This document shows, piece after piece, positions 35,346-47,422 of a stretch of DNA of 64,000 nt. The notes under the pieces are model-generated. The model saw only the letters and a list, made by a program, of their open reading frames with translations. It was not told the origin of the DNA and searched no databases. A program made the translations under genes and the position numbers. Position 1 is the stretch's first letter. Each line of letters begins with the position of its first letter. The stretch comes from Gamsiella multidivaricata (lineage: Eukaryota; Mortierellomycota; Mortierellomycetes; Mortierellales; Mortierellaceae), in NCBI RefSeq assembly GCF_025024155.1, contig NW_026251721.1:62001-126000 (forward strand), in the 5' to 3' direction.

Positions 35346-36617
35346 ATGGCAACCGACCAGGACGTCAACAAGGAGGTACAGGAGGCCCTCAACACGCTGG
35401 TAAGGAATGCCGCCTGCCAGGAGAGAAAAAGAGAAAAAGAGAGAAAAAGAGAGAGAGAGCTCTTGACCTTTGACCCCAACGCACGCCCATAACCAATTTG
35501 TCTATAGACCAAATCAATATCTGCAGGATCAGCGAGCGACAAGGCCTTTGCAGAATCTTTCCAGGCCGCATTCGCCCAACATAATGCTGACACCGCCGCT
35601 CAGCGAGCCGCCGCGGTTGCCGCTGCTGCCGCTGCCGTCGCTGCCTCTGTAACTGAGGCCTCTACAGCAGCCTCCACTTCCGCCGTCACCTCCGCAACGG
35701 ATGACCCCGCCTCAATCGCCACACCTACATCCGCAGCAGGACCTACTACTGTCGAGTCCACACACTTTAGTGTACAGGGCCAAAGCACCCATGAGCAGCT
35801 GGAGCGTCTTGCGGAGCAGCACCGCCAGGAGCTCGAGAAGGAAAAGCAAGCAAAGCAGGGACAGGAACAGGAACAGGAACAGCCACAGGAACAGGATGAT
35901 CAACACCAACAGGTTTTGAAACATATTGCCGCGGCAGCAGCAGCAGCAGCAGAGGCCAGCAGTACCCTTGCTACCGTCCCCATCGCAGCGGCATCAACGT
36001 AAGCAGCTGTGTATTTTTTCTCTTTATAATGACAGGCGGTGCTGCGTCAATGAGCTCGCTGTTCTAAAAAAGAAAAAAAGAAAAAAGAAAAAAAGAAAAA
36101 AGAAAAAGAAAAGAATTTGGCAGCCGTTCCTCTCTAAGACCTCATCTTCTCCGAACCTAGTTCTCCACCATCAACATCAACATCAGCACCGGCAGCGGCA
36201 GCGGGACCAGCACTGGCCAAACCCGTGACAGGATCAGAAGAATGGCACAAACAACGACGCGACAACCACAAGGAAGTCGAGCGCCGACGACGCGAAACCA
36301 TCAATGCCGGGATCAACGACCTGGCCCAGATGATTCCCAATTCGGACAAGAACAAAGGCTCGATCCTCCGACAGGCGGTCAAATACATCCAGGAGCTCAT
36401 GGCCGACAAGGAGCGGTTCTCGGGCGATGCTGACCATTTGGTCACTGCAAAGTTCGAGCTCGAGAAGTACCGGCTGGAGAAGAGCGTGGCCGAGGCAACC
36501 TACAACAATCTGAGTCTCCAGCACGAGCAATTGAAACAGGAACATGAGGAACTCAAAAAGAAGATGTCTGAGATCGGGACGGAAGAACATACAAGCAAAA
36601 AACAACGGACTGAATGA
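35346..36617 (+). CDS. bHLH transcription factor, Cbf1-like
   Basis: Three exons, 333 residues: 35346-35399, 35508-35998, 36161-36617. The bHLH domain (about 213-265) reads RRDNHKEVERRRRETI in the basic part, with the His-Glu-Arg residues used by CACGTG binders. Helix 1 is NDLAQMIP, the loop NSDKNKG, and helix 2 SILRQAVKYIQEL. A leucine/glutamate coiled coil follows (LEKYRLEKSVAEATYNNLSL). The basic sequence is closest to yeast Cbf1 and the USF/MITF type. Cbf1 acts at sulfur-assimilation genes and centromeres; the role here is inferred. The N-terminus is Ala-rich with an EQ repeat. Both introns contain long purine-only tracts on the coding strand (35419-35459 and 36066-36115). Confidence 0.9.
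36066..36115 (+). repeat. Purine-only tract in bHLH intron 2
   Basis: Fifty bases of A and G only (A-run/G units), inside the second intron of the bHLH gene and ending about 45 bases before its acceptor. A similar 41-base purine tract sits in intron 1 (35419-35459). Confidence 0.85.
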
Positions 36618-36835
36618 GGTACTCTTCCTACTAGAGGACAGTCATTGACGGTGCATAGGATCACATTTACAGTAAAAAATACAACGTTTTTCTTTTTTTT
36701 TTTTTTTATTGCCTTCAAGGCGGAGCAAACTAGATCCACTAGGATTGCTTGAATGAATCAAGGTAGATAATGGGATATATAATACTATATAAATATATAG
36801 ATATAGAAAAAGATAAAGAAGGCGGTGTCTCGTGT

Positions 36836-39402
36836 TTAAGGCGAGTTACCCGGGACCTGACGCCAGAACTCGTACAGGAACACGGTATCGATCCATGTGC
36901 AGACGTCGTTTTCGACATTGCTCGACATCGAGCTCTGGACGTTCAGCTCCAGGATCGGGTTCGTGTCGTCGTAAGCCAGCCAGTTCACGCCCGCTACGTC
37001 CGGATTGGACAATTCCACACCGACTTGACCGGCCTGGGGATTCGGGTTCGCAGTCTTGGCAAAGGTCGTGAACCGATCGACGACCTGGCGTGCGAATCGG
37101 GCGTCGTCGCCGATCTGCTTGAAGGTGGGCACCGCAGCACCACTGGCAAAGACCGATTGGATATCGGCTGAGTGGCACACACGTCCAGTGCTGGAGGAGC
37201 AATAGTTATCGCCAACCAGGGGTGTGTCTCGACCGCGGTTGAAGCGGAAGTTGTACACCTTCTTGACCTTGGTCATCTGACGACTGAGGTAGCGAAGTGG
37301 GCAGAGGAAGTAATACTCCGTGCCAGCAAGGGTGAAGAGATTGCGGACAGCATCAGAATCATTAGGGCTCATCTGGAAGAACTGGGATCCCAAGATCATA
37401 GCAGTACGGTTGGCATCAAAGAAGAGCTGGAGTGCCTGTGAGGCATTGGACACTGGCACAGGGTTGGGGAAGTACTGAGGGACGAAGAGACCAGCTTCGT
37501 CATGGACGGTTCCCCACATGATGTTAGCCTTGGTGTTGTACTTGCCTGACTTGACCAGTGCCGAGAACTCTGCAGGGATCAAGTCGCCGTCGATGGTGGG
37601 TCTCTCGACAAGGGCCCAAGTAGTCCACTTGTCATCAGCAAGAGCCTTGTCGTTGGCGGTCTTCTGGGCTTCCAAGACCTGAGCGATAGGACGAGAGCGA
37701 GCACAGGCCAGGTCGTTAGTAGCGCAGTTCAATGCCTGCAAGAAGTAGCTGGCGATCGACGCAGCCTTGTCGGTTGTCTTGAAAGGGATGTTGATTGGGT
37801 CACTCTCTCCGATAACGCTCTGGTAGAGGCCAAAGGTTGAGGGAGCAGAGAGGAAGGCACGAATACTGGTGGCGCCGGCACTCTCACCAAAGATGGTAAC
37901 GCGGTTGGGGTCACCGCCGAACGAGGCAATGTTCTTCTTGACCCATTGCATGGCAAGGATCTGATCGCGGAAGGCCTGGTTTCCAGGAACGGTCGAGCGT
38001 CCCCATGCGGCGGTGTTCTCGAACCATCCGAGCATTCCGAGACGGTAGTTGATGGTGACAACGACAACGCCGCCGCGAGAGACCATGTTACCAGGCTCGA
38101 AGATGATGACAGAGCCAGAATACCTATTTCGAAATTAAAAAATGTCTGTCAGCTTAGGATTACCAACACAAATGTTTACGCGGAAGAAGTATCGATCCGA
38201 CAGCTGCTGTAAAACACATACGTTGTGAATCCGCCTCCATGGATATAAACCATAACCGGTAATCCAGCTTGTCCAGCTCCCTTCAGACTGGGGGTATAGA
38301 CGTTCAGGTTCAAGCAATCTTCCTGTTCACTAGCACCGTTCTCGAGGTAGCTGAGGACCAAAGGAATAAATCCTGCAGACTGGGCCGTCTGTGGACAGAT
38401 ACCCTTGTAGTGCAGGCCATCCCAGGTTCCAGAGAAGGGCGCCTTCGCGACTGGTGCAGCAAAGCGCAGATTACCCACGGGCGCCTCAGCATAGGGGATG
38501 CCCAAGAAGCGGAAGGCGTTCTGATCACGCCAGCCCTGAATCTGGCCGACAGGGGTATTGACCTTGACCTGACGCGAGGTATCGTCAAAGAGCAGGACAC
38601 GGCGCATGACGCTGTTGAAGCAGACCGTGGGCAGCTGGGTGCTGCAAGGGATCCAGTTGGTCTTGCCATTGTTCTTGTTGACCGCCAGACAGTTGTTCAA
38701 AATTCCGGGAACACCTAGGAGGAGGGGGTATAGATATTAGCCGAGAAGACCGGTTTCAGAAGGAGAGATAGAGAGAGAGAGCAGCGGGAATGACAGACAC
38801 AACTATGACAACATACCGTTATAGACCCAGAATTGGGAATATCCAGAGACCTCGGCCTGCGCGGGCGCGTTGTTGTTCAGGAGCTTGACCAGGTCCGAGG
38901 CTCCTGCCGTACCAGAAATGTAGATGTATCCACCTGTGGTGTGACAAGAAAAGAAACAAACGGCTTAGAAAACGTAGAAGAAACATATGGGGGAAGGGGG
39001 GCACACAAGTGCTCACAAAGTAATACATCGCCATTTCGGCGCACACGATCCGCTGATGTTCTTCTTCTCCACAACAACAACAATAGCAACAACACACAAG
39101 TACACAAGCACACATGCACACAAGCACACATGCACACATGTACGCAACACGCACATACCATCGGCCATGGTATTGCAGGCACTCATGCCGTCATAGTACC
39201 CCCTGGGCTTCGACAGCAGCAGGAACGCGTTCTTGGCCGTCGAGGAATCGACATCGTTCAGGAGCAGGAGATGTGCACCGTCGATATCGCTTGCCAGGGG
39301 CGCGGATGCATTCAGGTCACGCTTCTTGATCGGCGCAGCATTCGAGACTCCGAGGGTAAGTAGGACCGACAGTACCGTGAAAATCGGCTTGAAATGGACC
39401 AT
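36836..39402 (-). CDS. Secreted carboxylesterase (type B) with N-terminal lectin-like module, copy B
   Basis: Four exons, 713 residues: 39402-39159, 38933-38817, 38714-38222, 38123-36836. There is a signal peptide (MVHFKPIFTVLSVLLTLG), then a Kex2-type KKR at 26-28. Residues about 45-165 hold a module with four Cys and the terminal pattern C...W.PC...P.VC, resembling a C-type-lectin-like fold. The esterase domain follows: oxyanion hole HGGGF near 279-283, nucleophile Ser near 366 in FGESAGA, Glu near 494 in HDEAG, His near 602 in RVCHSAD. It therefore looks active and extracellular, hydrolysing carboxylic esters of unknown identity. It is tandem with copy C (2.4 kb apart, same strand, same intron positions). 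The first intron holds an ACACATGC-type repeat. Confidence 0.92.
39091..39157 (+). repeat. CA/ACACATGC-type simple repeat in esterase B intron 1
   Basis: Imperfect repeats of ACACAAGC and ACACATGC units occupy about 65 bases next to the donor site of the first intron of esterase B (225 nt, the longest intron in that gene). Confidence 0.75.
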
Positions 39403-41853
39403 GTTGAAAAGGTTTTTCTTCTGAGCCAAGGACTGTAGATGAGAGAGAGAGAAGTAGGAGGTTTGCTGGCGCAACGGCAAGGAGGAGAGAGGAGAGAGGT
39501 GGGATGAACAGGAGGAGTGGAAGGGAAGCGTCCGTGAGTGAGCTGAGGAATGGCACTGAGGAGAAAAAGAAGAAAAAAAAAGGGTAAGGTGCGCGGGTAT
39601 TTCGCGTGTTTTATAGAGAACTGGTTGAAGGACAAGAAGAGTTCGTGAGGCATGAAGCTCGTTAACCGCATATGGCACGTCTCTCAGACGAGGATCATGA
39701 TGCGAGACAGCGGGGTTATTTGTGGAGTGCCAATCCTGTTTATTGTCAGGGAAAGAGAACGGGTAGCAGGAGGCTGCATGTGTGTTGCACCCGAAGACGC
39801 ATTGGACTGGCCCCAAATGGCGCGCGCGTTTTTTGCTTTTCTTTCGAATGGTGGAATCAGGAGTCTGATCGGTGAACAGGGTCCGCTCGTCTCAGGGGTG
39901 TGTGGAGTCGGACGACAGAGATAATTCACATTCCATAGACAACAAAAAGTCTTCGGGAGAAAAAAACAACAATGTAAAAACCTTTCCTCATGTCAGAATG
40001 CCTTTCTCGATGCGTATCTTTTTTGGAGAAGCTAATCCACGGATGGGCGTGTGCGAAAGATGCTGCTGACCTTGTTGTTGATGCTGTTGTTATCGTTTGT
40101 TGTCCCTATTGTTGTTCATGCTTCTCTAGACCGCTTACAAACAGTTTTCGCCGGTCCATCTGCTCCAATGTGGGGACGGCGTCCTTTTTCAGGTACCAGA
40201 AAGGGTTCATCCCCCACACTCACTCGTACTCGGAAAGTCCTCGGTCTGAAACAGGATATTTAACGCCACCAATAATGATCTGAATCTACCCTCAAAAAAC
40301 TCGATCGCGCTCTGCGATCAGACACCACCCTCTGGAGGATGTACCATTGGAAGCCAGGGCGCCGTATGATAGGATGGGAGAAGGGAGTCCACATGGACCC
40401 AGAGGTCCGTTTCCAGGCGAAGACTCATATGCCAGCATTCATTTTTGTGATTTCTTTGCATTGCTTTTTGAATATCGCCTTTGTCATCACGGCCCGGACG
40501 TACACATCGTTGCGGGTGAATGCTGACAGGACGGGGGCTAGAACTTGGACAAGTAGCTGCCGGATCGGATTTTGTCCAAACAGAGATGAGGCTCCTCCCG
40601 ATGACATCGCCGATGTTAAAGCTGAGGTACCAATGCTCGAGAGAGGCAGAGAAGGAGGAGGTGGAGAGAGGGCGCGTGGAGGGGGGTTTCTGTGTTACAT
40701 GAGGGTAGCGTGTCATTGCCTTCTCGATCACTTTTTTTTTTTGCTTTGTCTTTAACCATCTTCACCGCAAACAACACGTTTGCATGCATGCGTGAACGCG
40801 TGAATGCATTGGTCAAACCGTCGACCTGCATCCCTTGAGCCCTCCCCCGTCCTTTTAGGCCCAACTAGCTAGACTGAGCATGCCGTTCCTGAGTCATTCG
40901 GTCTTAATGCATGTCTTCTTTCATATAAACAATCCCCGGATGATCCGCCGTTTGTTATTATGCATGGAATGGAGCGCGTCTTGTTGTTGTTGTTATTGTT
41001 GTTATTGTTGCTGTTGTTGTTTTTCTTCTTTTTTCTCTTCGCTTCACCACTGGCGTATCGATTAAATGTTTACACAAGACGGAATGACCTTTGAATTCCT
41101 CGTTCGCATTCGCATTCCATAGCTATTGTTTGTTTTTGTTTTTTTCGCTGCGCGCGCCCACTAAAGAGAAGAAGGAGGGGGGCAATGAAAGGAACAGACG
41201 AGAACACGGTTTGTTCAATGCAAACATCCCATTGATCGTGGCATGTTCCCATTAAGGTCGGTTATTTGTTTTGTCATCAAGGGCGCCCAGCCGGCTTTTT
41301 ACTTTCTTTTTTTCTTCTTCCCCTCTCGCGCGCGCCTATCCCCACACCCCCAATGCCGAATGCTCTGCTAGATAGCGTGTCCTTTGCGTGAATTCATAGA
41401 CGATAAGATAAGCTGCAATCCACACGGGGTCAGCTGTCATAATCTATTCCCACACGCATACATCAAAGCAACGAGGCAACAGTCTACTTCCACCCACCAA
41501 GAAGAAAAAAAAACGACGGCATATGAAGTTGGTTGCATAATGTCCCCCATCGCTCAATGGCTTTGTCATTGTTCATGCGACGCAAAAGTTGGCCAAGTAT
41601 GGGGAACAAACCTTAGGAGCATGCATTCCTCAAAGTTACTGCCACAGAGCGCGCCTTTTAGACAAAGAGAAGCACATGTTCATTTGACTTGGTTTTTTTT
41701 TATTATTATCCCACAAAATGCGTGAATAATTGAAGTGCTGCAAGTGCTACACTCGAAAAGGAGGAGGGTATGTATGTACATGGCTAAATAATGAATTAAG
41801 TAGTAGGAAAGCAATAGGACCAATTGCCCTCAGGAACAAGACGAAGCAATGTT
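39403..41853. other. Spacer between esterases B and C
   Basis: About 2.4 kb holding the 5' flank of copy B and the 3' flank of copy C. It has T-rich and TTG-repeat stretches (around 40065-40095 and 40982-41030) and poly-T runs. No supported gene was found on either strand; frames such as that near 40339-40755 begin at non-standard starts and show no motif. Confidence 0.5.
40982..41030 (+). repeat. TTGTTG/TTATTG microsatellite
   Basis: Imperfect TTG and TTA units for about 45 bases in the spacer between the two tandem esterase genes. Confidence 0.75.
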
Positions 41854-44339
41854 TCAAGGCAAATTATTAGGGACCTGACGCCAGAACTCGTACAGAAACT
41901 CGGTATCGATCCATGTGCAGGGATCGTTCTCGGCATTCTTCGACATCGAGCTCTGGACGTTCAGCTCCAGGATCGGGTTCGTGTCATCGTAAGCCAGCCA
42001 GTTCACACCCGTTACATCCGCGTTCGACAGCTCAAAACCGGGTTGGCCAGCCTTAGGGTTGGGATTGCCGGATTTCGCGAACGTAGTGAATCGATCGACA
42101 ATCTGGCGTGCGAATCGGGCGTCGTCGCCGGTCTGCTTGAAGCCAGGCACCGCAGCACCACTGGCAAAGACCGGTTGGATATCAGCCGAGTGGCATACAC
42201 GTCCAGTGCTGGAGGAGCAGTAGTTATCGCCAACCAGGGGTGTGTCTCGACCGCGGTTGAAGCGGAAGTTGTACACCTTCTTGACCTTGGTCATCTGACG
42301 ACTGAGGTAGCGAAGTGGGCAGAGGAAGTAATACTCCGTGCCAGCAAGGGTGAAGAGATTGCGGACAGCATCAGAGTCATTAGGGTTGATCTGGAAGTAC
42401 TGGGATCCCAAGATCATAGCAGTACGGTTGGCATCAAAGAAGAGCTGGAGTGCCTGTGAGGCATTGGACACTGGCACAGGGTTGGGGAAGTACTGAGGGA
42501 CGAAGAGACCAGCTTCGTCATGGACGGTTCCCCACATGATGTTAGCCTTGGTGTTGTACTTGCCTGACTTGACCAGTGCCGAGAACTCTGCAGGGATCAA
42601 GTCGCCGTCGATGGTGGGTCTCTCGACAAGGGCCCAAGTAGTCCACTTGTCATCAGCAAGAGCCTTGTCGTTGGCGGTCTTCTGGGCTTCCAAGACCTGA
42701 TCGATAGGGCGAGAGCGAGCACAGTCCAAGTCATTGGAGGGACAGTTCAATGCCTGCATGAAATACTGAGCGATTGAAGCGGCCTTGTCGGTTGTCTTGA
42801 AAGGGATGTTGATTGGGTCACTCTCTCCGATAACGCTCTGGTAGAGGTCAAAGGTCGAAGGAGCAGAGAGCAAGGCGCGGATGCTGGTGGCTCCAGCGCT
42901 TTCACCAAAGACGGTGACACGGTTAGGATCTCCACCAAACGAAGCGATGTTCTTCTTGACCCACTGGAGAGCGAGAATCTGATCGCGGAAGGCCTGGTTT
43001 CCAGGAACGGCCGAACGGCCCCATTTAGAGATGTCCTCGAACCATCCGAGCATTCCGAGACGGTAGTTGATGGTGACAACAACAACACCGCCGCGAGAGA
43101 CCATATTACCAGGCTCAAAGATGATGACAGAGCCCGAGTAACTATCGGAAGATAGATGTGACAATGATTTACAGCATATGTTAGTATCAAGGCCGTTTCA
43201 AATTAACGAAAGAAAACAAGATAGAGACCTACGTTGTGAATCCTCCTCCGTGCAAATAGAACATGACTGGAAGCAACTCATCGCCCTGGCCCTTCAAACT
43301 GGGGGTATAGACGTTCAGGTTCAAACAGTCCTCCTGCTCGGTAGCGCCGTTCTCGAGGTAGCTAAGCACCAAAGGAATAAATCCTGCAGACTGGGCCGTC
43401 TGTGGGCAGACTCCTTTGTAATGGATGGCATCCCAGGTTTTCGTGAATGGGGCTTTAGCGACTGGGGCAGCAAAGCGAAGCTGTTGGACTGGAGCTTCAG
43501 CGTAGGGGATACCCAAGAAGCGGAAAGCGTTCTGATCACGCCAGCCCTGGATCTGGCCGACAGGGGTATTGACCTTGACCTGACGCGAGGTATCGTCAAA
43601 GAGCAGGACACGACGCATGACGCTGTTGAAGCAGACCGTTGGCAGCTGAGTTTTGCAGGGGATCCAATCGGTCTTGCCATTGTTCTTGTTGACCGCTAGA
43701 CAGTTGCTTAGGATTCCAGGGACGCCTGTGCATGTCGGGAAGGGGGGTTGAATTTGATTTGACGCGAATATGGGGATTAGCTCGTAAATGGCCGATATTT
43801 CAATTTTATAAATCCCCCGGATATATAAAAAAAAAAAAAAAAAAAAAAAGAGGGTCCATCCACACTTACCATTATAAACCCAAAACTGCGCGAAGCGAGA
43901 GACCTCCTTCTGTGCAGGAGCATTGTTGTTCAGGAGCGAGACGAGCTCTGTTGCTCCAGAAGTTCCAGGAATGTAGATGTATCCACCTATGACGACGCAA
44001 GCGGCAGGAACGGACGCTTGTAAGTACGATTTGGACATACACCACAAACGGCAGAAGGCACAATGTCGATCAGTGCTCACCATCACCCATGGAAGTACAC
44101 GCTGCCATTCCATCGTAGTAACCCCTGGGCTTGCTCAGGAGTATATAGGCGTTCTTGATAATCTTGCTCGAGTCCACGTCGTTTTGGAGAAGCAGGTGGG
44201 CACCGTCAATGTCGCTGGCAAGGGGAGCCGTTGGCAGAAGGACGCGCTTCTCGATCTTTGCAGGGGCAGCATCAACGTGGATTTGGGTGGCAATGCCAAG
44301 GACGGCAAAAGCCGACAAGATCTTCTTGAAAAGGACCAT
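41854..44339 (-). CDS. Secreted carboxylesterase (type B) with N-terminal lectin-like module, copy C
   Basis: Four exons, 718 residues: 44339-44081, 43986-43870, 43725-43233, 43141-41854. Exons 2, 3 and 4 have the same lengths as in copy B (117, 493 and 1288), so this is a recent duplicate. Same domain order: signal peptide (MVLFKKILSAFAVLGIA), Kex2-type EKR shortly after, four-Cys lectin-like module, HGGGF oxyanion hole, FGESAGA, HDEAG and RVCHSAD. Compared with B, the region 42399-42700 is identical base for base over 302 positions, while flanking exon sequence has many synonymous differences. The second intron has a 23-base A run (43827-43849). Likely a secreted active esterase; substrate unknown. 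Confidence 0.92.
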
Positions 44340-47300
44340 TCTTGTGCGCGTTTAAGGACGTTTCTTTTGATGTGTAGTTCGTTCACTGAACACTCTTGGC
44401 GAGAAAAGAAAAGAAAGAAAAAAAAACGAGGGGGCAGATGGTAAGAGGCGTGAAGGATGATGGGACCGGAGCAAAGGTCAAGGGTGGGGGTTTGAGTTGC
44501 TTGAGAGGATGGCACTACCGGTTCCAAAAAAAAAAAGTGCGAAGATTCGAGTCTTATATATTGCTGACCTGATCGACCCCGATGAATGGCGATCGCACCA
44601 AACGGAAATATACAGAACCCCTTGGTGTATCACTCTCGGTAAGGATGTTGCTCGCGTTGCTTTGGGCGCTTGTTGCCCACCAGCGGCTCCGGTCGAGCGG
44701 CGCTAGAGGGGGTGAGCGCGGAGGGGAGAAAGGGAAAGCATGACCGAGTGGGATGGATAGAAAAAACAAGTCGGGTTGGACAGAAGAGAACAAACAAAGC
44801 TGCATCTGCACACATTATAAACATGCCAATGCAGAAATGCATATAATGTATTTGACTTAGTCGCTGCTAGCGTGCTTGATAATTCAGGAACAGGATTCAT
44901 TGCTGAGATATGGCACTAAAATGTAAGAATATCCAAGTTTGATAGCTAGGACCGAGATGGAGTTGCGTACTATACACACACAGTCGTTCACCGGGAGCAT
45001 CCAGTTCTGACACCAAGAGAGGGACAAAAGAAACAGCCATCCTATGCCCAGGATGTAACTTATGGCACATGGCCGCTATACCCACGTAAGCACCACCATC
45101 GACTGCATGCAGCCGCATTGCTGTATCATTAATTGCATCGCAAGGACTCAATTTTTTAAATTCGCCTATCTTGATGTTCCTGAATCTCAAGGAACTAGGG
45201 CACTTGGAGCCCTCGAGATCTGTAGATACTGTATCGGGGACTCTAGGCAGGGGTTCCTTTGACGAATAGTGTTGAATGTCCGCAACATGGTCTCAATTAA
45301 CAAAAGCGCCGATGTATGCCTGCTGCAGACATCTGGCTCGTTTCATCTCGTACTCAAATTCCTGAAAACCGGTTTAGCCATATCTCGCATGGGCGCGACA
45401 TCGAAGGGTTCAAGCATTTGTGGAAAAACCTTAAATAAGATCTGGGCCTTAACGACAGAGGAATTTTCCCAGACGCATCCTTTCTTCTTTGACAACAACA
45501 AATAGAGGCTGCTGATGCTATCGATGTGTTTGTCGGGCCATTTCTTGCTGCCATCATCCGAGTGTCCGGTTATTTTTTTTGTCATCATGCAGCGCAGCGG
45601 CGTTCCTTCCCGGGTGAAGGCCGTTTATTTTGACTAAGAGGTTTCCACACCCACAGCAAGTCCAAGCTCAGTATTCAGCCAGTGGACCTCGCCAGCGAGC
45701 GCTTGTTTTTCACTCTTCCCTCGGCGCACGCTACTGTCTACTGAAGAACAACTACGTGGCTGGATACAGGACATCCTATAAGCTTGATATCCTATAAGCT
45801 TGACATCCTATAAGCTTGATGCGATCAATGAGGAACCCACAAACGTGGTGCATGCACGCATGTGGAGAGGAGCTCACTCTTGTCCATCCTCTTGCATGAC
45901 CTCGCCAGAAGGACAAATGTCGGATGAGAGCAATGACACATGTACGACTGTCGTCATCTCCTCTTAGTTGGCGTACATCTGCATTCTCTACCCCACATTC
46001 CCTAGCCTGTCTGAGAGCCCACCACTGTGGATACCGGATATCACCTCTGGTGCCACTGAGGTCATGTCCTCCTTGGCTGTACTAAAGACACAGGATGCGG
46101 CTCGCCTTACATATCTCCTGAACTATCCTCCTAACGCCCTCTCCCCCTCACACGTCCTCCTTCTTGGATTCAACAGCGCCGACCGCGCGTGGCCAATGGC
46201 ATAATGCGTCGTACAGAACAGATGTCGCACGCTCCTGCCGCGCCTTTGACGAACCGAACCTTCGACCCTACTCCTGATCCTTGATCACGCTCCTCCTACA
46301 GGACACGGCGCAGGCGCCGATCGTCAACAAACTGGCGCTTTTTCCTCTTCTTCTGGGTTGTTTGTTTGCTTTGCGTAAGAAGGTGGCACAAGGGTCACGT
46401 CCGTCCAAAGAGCAGGGCCAGCACTCGACAGCACACCGTAGGGATGGTCCGTGTGCGATACATTTCACACCCTACCCACACCCAGTTGTTTATTTGTTTA
46501 GTCTCGCTCTCTCCACATGCCCATACTATCCATACCGCACAACTGCGGGATAAACAGCAAGGACATAAAAAAAAAAACATGGATCCATCGGACAAGGTTG
46601 GATAGGTGGGCCAAAGGGCGAGAACTATTCTACCTACACGCAGATATATAACCAGGCCCCTGCTTGGTAAGTATTCTGCCGACAACATCCACCCGTTGTA
46701 GCGATATACAAAAAAAAACGGATGCCCCCCATACCCTGCTTTTTTTTTTTGGACTGATAGTTGGATCCGGAAACGTTGTATTCGGTACGTACTGCGTTCT
46801 AATGTTTTATCCGGAGCCATTGTCCTATAAACGCCTTTCACGTCAATGACCCAACGAAACACGCAACGCGCTCACGCGTCAAGGGCAGGTTCTTTTGCGG
46901 TGGGCGCAGCCATCAACTCGAAGGACGACCTAATCGAGAGGATAGAGCGGTTGCGGAACAGTTACAGCACAGCGGTTACAGCCATGTGTATCCACGCAAT
47001 CTCTCTCTTTTTTTTTTTTTTTTTTTTTTGCGACATCGTACGATCTCAATGCCATGGCCCCCATTGGGCAGTCCTTCCTTTGTACACCGTGAGAACCTTA
47101 TATCTTTAGGCTTGCCGTGTGCGTTCCTTCATATAAAGGAGGCAGCACAGCGTTCCTTACTTCTCATCCATCGCCTCAATCATTCCAACAGCCATAAACA
47201 CGGCCAGCCCTAATCGTTCTCACCTTTTTATTATTATTATTATTTTTTTTTGCGACTTGAATACTGTTTACAGGTGTATTGGCTGGTATATGCTATGTTA

Positions 47301-47422
47301 CAGAGATGCCTCACATCGCCGAAAGTGGGATATTATCTAGAAAGAGCAAAAGCAAAAGATTATTTTTTTTGATGATGTTGTTGTTGTTCAACGATCAGTG
47401 CCACGATTAACGGCAGTCTTCA
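44340..47422. other. 3.1 kb gene-poor region between esterase C and cystinosin
   Basis: No supported gene. It contains a three-copy 16-base repeat (45773-45820), several poly-T/poly-A runs (for example near 46740-46750 and 47010-47030), and C/T-rich stretches that may belong to promoters. Short open frames lack ATG starts or motifs. The right end is the 3' flank of the cystinosin gene. Confidence 0.5.
45773..45820 (+). repeat. Three tandem 16-base repeats containing AAGCTT
   Basis: The unit ATCCTATAAGCTTGAY is repeated three times without gaps. Copies are identical except for the last base (T, C, T). No gene is nearby: the closest is the start of esterase C, 1.4 kb to the left. Confidence 0.9.

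Noticed and set aside
39091..39157. CRISPR-like array of short repeats
   Set aside because: The units are adjacent simple repeats without spacers, inside an intron of a eukaryotic gene.
41824..42459. 211-codon plus-strand frame opposite esterase C, with a similar one opposite esterase B
   Set aside because: The shared antisense frame follows from the near-identical sense sequence and its codon bias; the sense strand carries all esterase motifs.
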